From: Triticum aestivum
Lineage: Eukaryota; Streptophyta; Magnoliopsida; Poales; Poaceae
DNA: 64,000 nucleotides
Assembly: GCF_018294505.1 (NCBI RefSeq)
Contig: NC_057802.1
Span: forward strand, 308,810,961-308,874,960
Direction of reading: 5' to 3'
Shown here: one piece after another, positions 63,588-64,000 of the stretch
Position numbering within the stretch: the first letter of the stretch is position 1
How the letters are laid out: every line of letters begins with the position of its first letter
Notes under the pieces: model-generated
Database searches by the model: none
What the model was told of the DNA's origin: nothing
What the model saw: only the letters and a program-made list of their open reading frames with translations
Made by a program: the position numbers and the translations under genes

Positions 63588-64000
63588 TTGTTATACATAC
63601 AAATTAGTTCTTCTACTAGATATTACAGGAAAAACATATATGCTTTTTTATGAAGTCCAGAAAAAAATACTTAGGTCGATGTCTAAAGCTATGGTAAGAT
63701 ATTTGGACGAGCAGACCTAAGTAACGAGATATATGTAAAGCTAATTCAGCAAACAGATTTGAGTGCTAAATTATGGCAGGCTATTTCAGCAGTAAATGAG
63801 GCCGAGCACGCAGCCATCGAACTATCGAAGGCCATCACAGCAACAAAGATCGAGTATAAAACGGTGTACAACTATTTCACCTAACAGATTGGCTACTAGA
63901 CCATGGCAATCTACATCACAATAAATATATGGCAGGATATTTTAACAACTAATCGGGCTTGGCATGCCATCTCAGCTAAGCAGATTGAGTGCGGAACAGG
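63588..64000 (-). promoter_or_regulatory. CACTA-L upstream region of the transposase, toward its 5' end
   Basis: A/T-rich noncoding DNA before the transposase start. Related phrases recur (GGCAGGCTATTTCAGCAGTAA, GGCAGGATATTTTAACAACTA; 'acagattgagtgc' near 63750 and 63980), suggesting subterminal repeats begin here. The terminal CACTA itself is not reached. Confidence 0.5.

Larger units (their letters stand above)
47769..64000 (-). mobile_element. CACTA-L, En/Spm-type DNA transposon, one end in window
   Basis: Begins CACTACAAAAAAAGACAC at 47769 in the Cop-K gag. The other end is beyond 64000. Since the transposase reads leftward, 47769 is the 3' end. Contents from left: terminal region, subterminal motif array, 722-bp tandem repeats with the Gy-G insert, spacer, GRF zinc-finger gene (plus), transposase gene (minus). 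Size without Gy-G is more than 9.4 kb. Confidence 0.85.

Overview
This window looks like intergenic DNA from a large grass genome of the Triticeae type (wheat, barley, rye and relatives). The evidence is the density of nested LTR retrotransposons, Copia LTRs carrying the 'ATGCCCTAGAGGCAATAATAAA' motif, Ty3/Gypsy elements primed by tRNA-Asp, and a CACTA transposon with the usual plant transposase. I see no intact host gene, no rRNA and no convincing tRNA gene. Family names were judged by eye from signature sequences and are not database-verified; I use working labels.

Layout. (1) 1-30526 is a four-layer nest. Gy-A (Gypsy, minus strand; 1-1279 and 26623-30526) was hit by Cop-B (Copia, minus; 1280-26622, target duplication tcctg). 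Cop-B was hit by Gy-C (Gypsy, minus; 5793-21722, duplication gtcgt). Gy-C was hit by Gy-D (Gypsy, plus; 11892-18229, duplication ggttc). All three duplications are perfect, and removing each insert makes the interrupted coding frame collinear again. LTR divergence counted by eye (Cop-B about 5%, Gy-C about 3.5%) agrees with that order. (2) 30527-36004 is a patchwork: unassigned DNA, a Gypsy 5' end (gag, tRNA-Asp primer site, full LTR to 33548), a decayed Copia gag piece and a Gypsy LTR (Gy-H). (3) 36005-44509 is Cop-F, a Copia element on plus inserted into Gy-H with duplication acttg; its coding region is badly decayed. (4) 44515-47768 holds the rest of the Gy-H LTR, a second Gypsy LTR piece, a CACTA-like scrap, and a Copia gag fragment (Cop-K) interrupted by a solo LTR (46017-47708, duplication cttcc). 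(5) 47769-64000 and beyond is one large CACTA element (CACTA-L). It has a terminal CACTAC end, an array of GATGAACAG-like subterminal motifs, a roughly 722-bp tandem repeat, a broken GRF-type zinc-finger gene and a broken transposase gene read leftward. Its other end lies outside the window. Gy-G (50518-57259), a Gypsy element without pol, sits inside one of its tandem repeats.

How the genes work together. The retrotransposon genes are gag (particle), aspartic protease, integrase, and reverse transcriptase with RNase H. Only Cop-B keeps a near-complete set, with a few nonsense codons and frameshifts. Gy-C (gag, protease and an ATHILA-type third ORF), Gy-A and Gy-D (a compressed reverse-transcriptase remnant) and Gy-G (gag only) cannot encode their own replication and must have been moved in trans. 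Gy-D and Gy-G each carry a long gene antisense to their gag/pol, with a coiled-coil architecture. In CACTA-L the transposase (Transpos_assoc, TNP2, DUF4218, DUF4216) and the GRF-zinc-finger/coiled-coil/membrane-tail gene are convergent.

The observations most worth following are the GRF zinc-finger gene inside the CACTA, the antisense genes of non-autonomous Gypsy elements, the identical compressed reverse transcriptase in two separate elements, an LTR-like segment just upstream of the third ORF of Gy-C, and perfect hairpins at a constant place upstream of the TATA box in otherwise different Copia LTRs.
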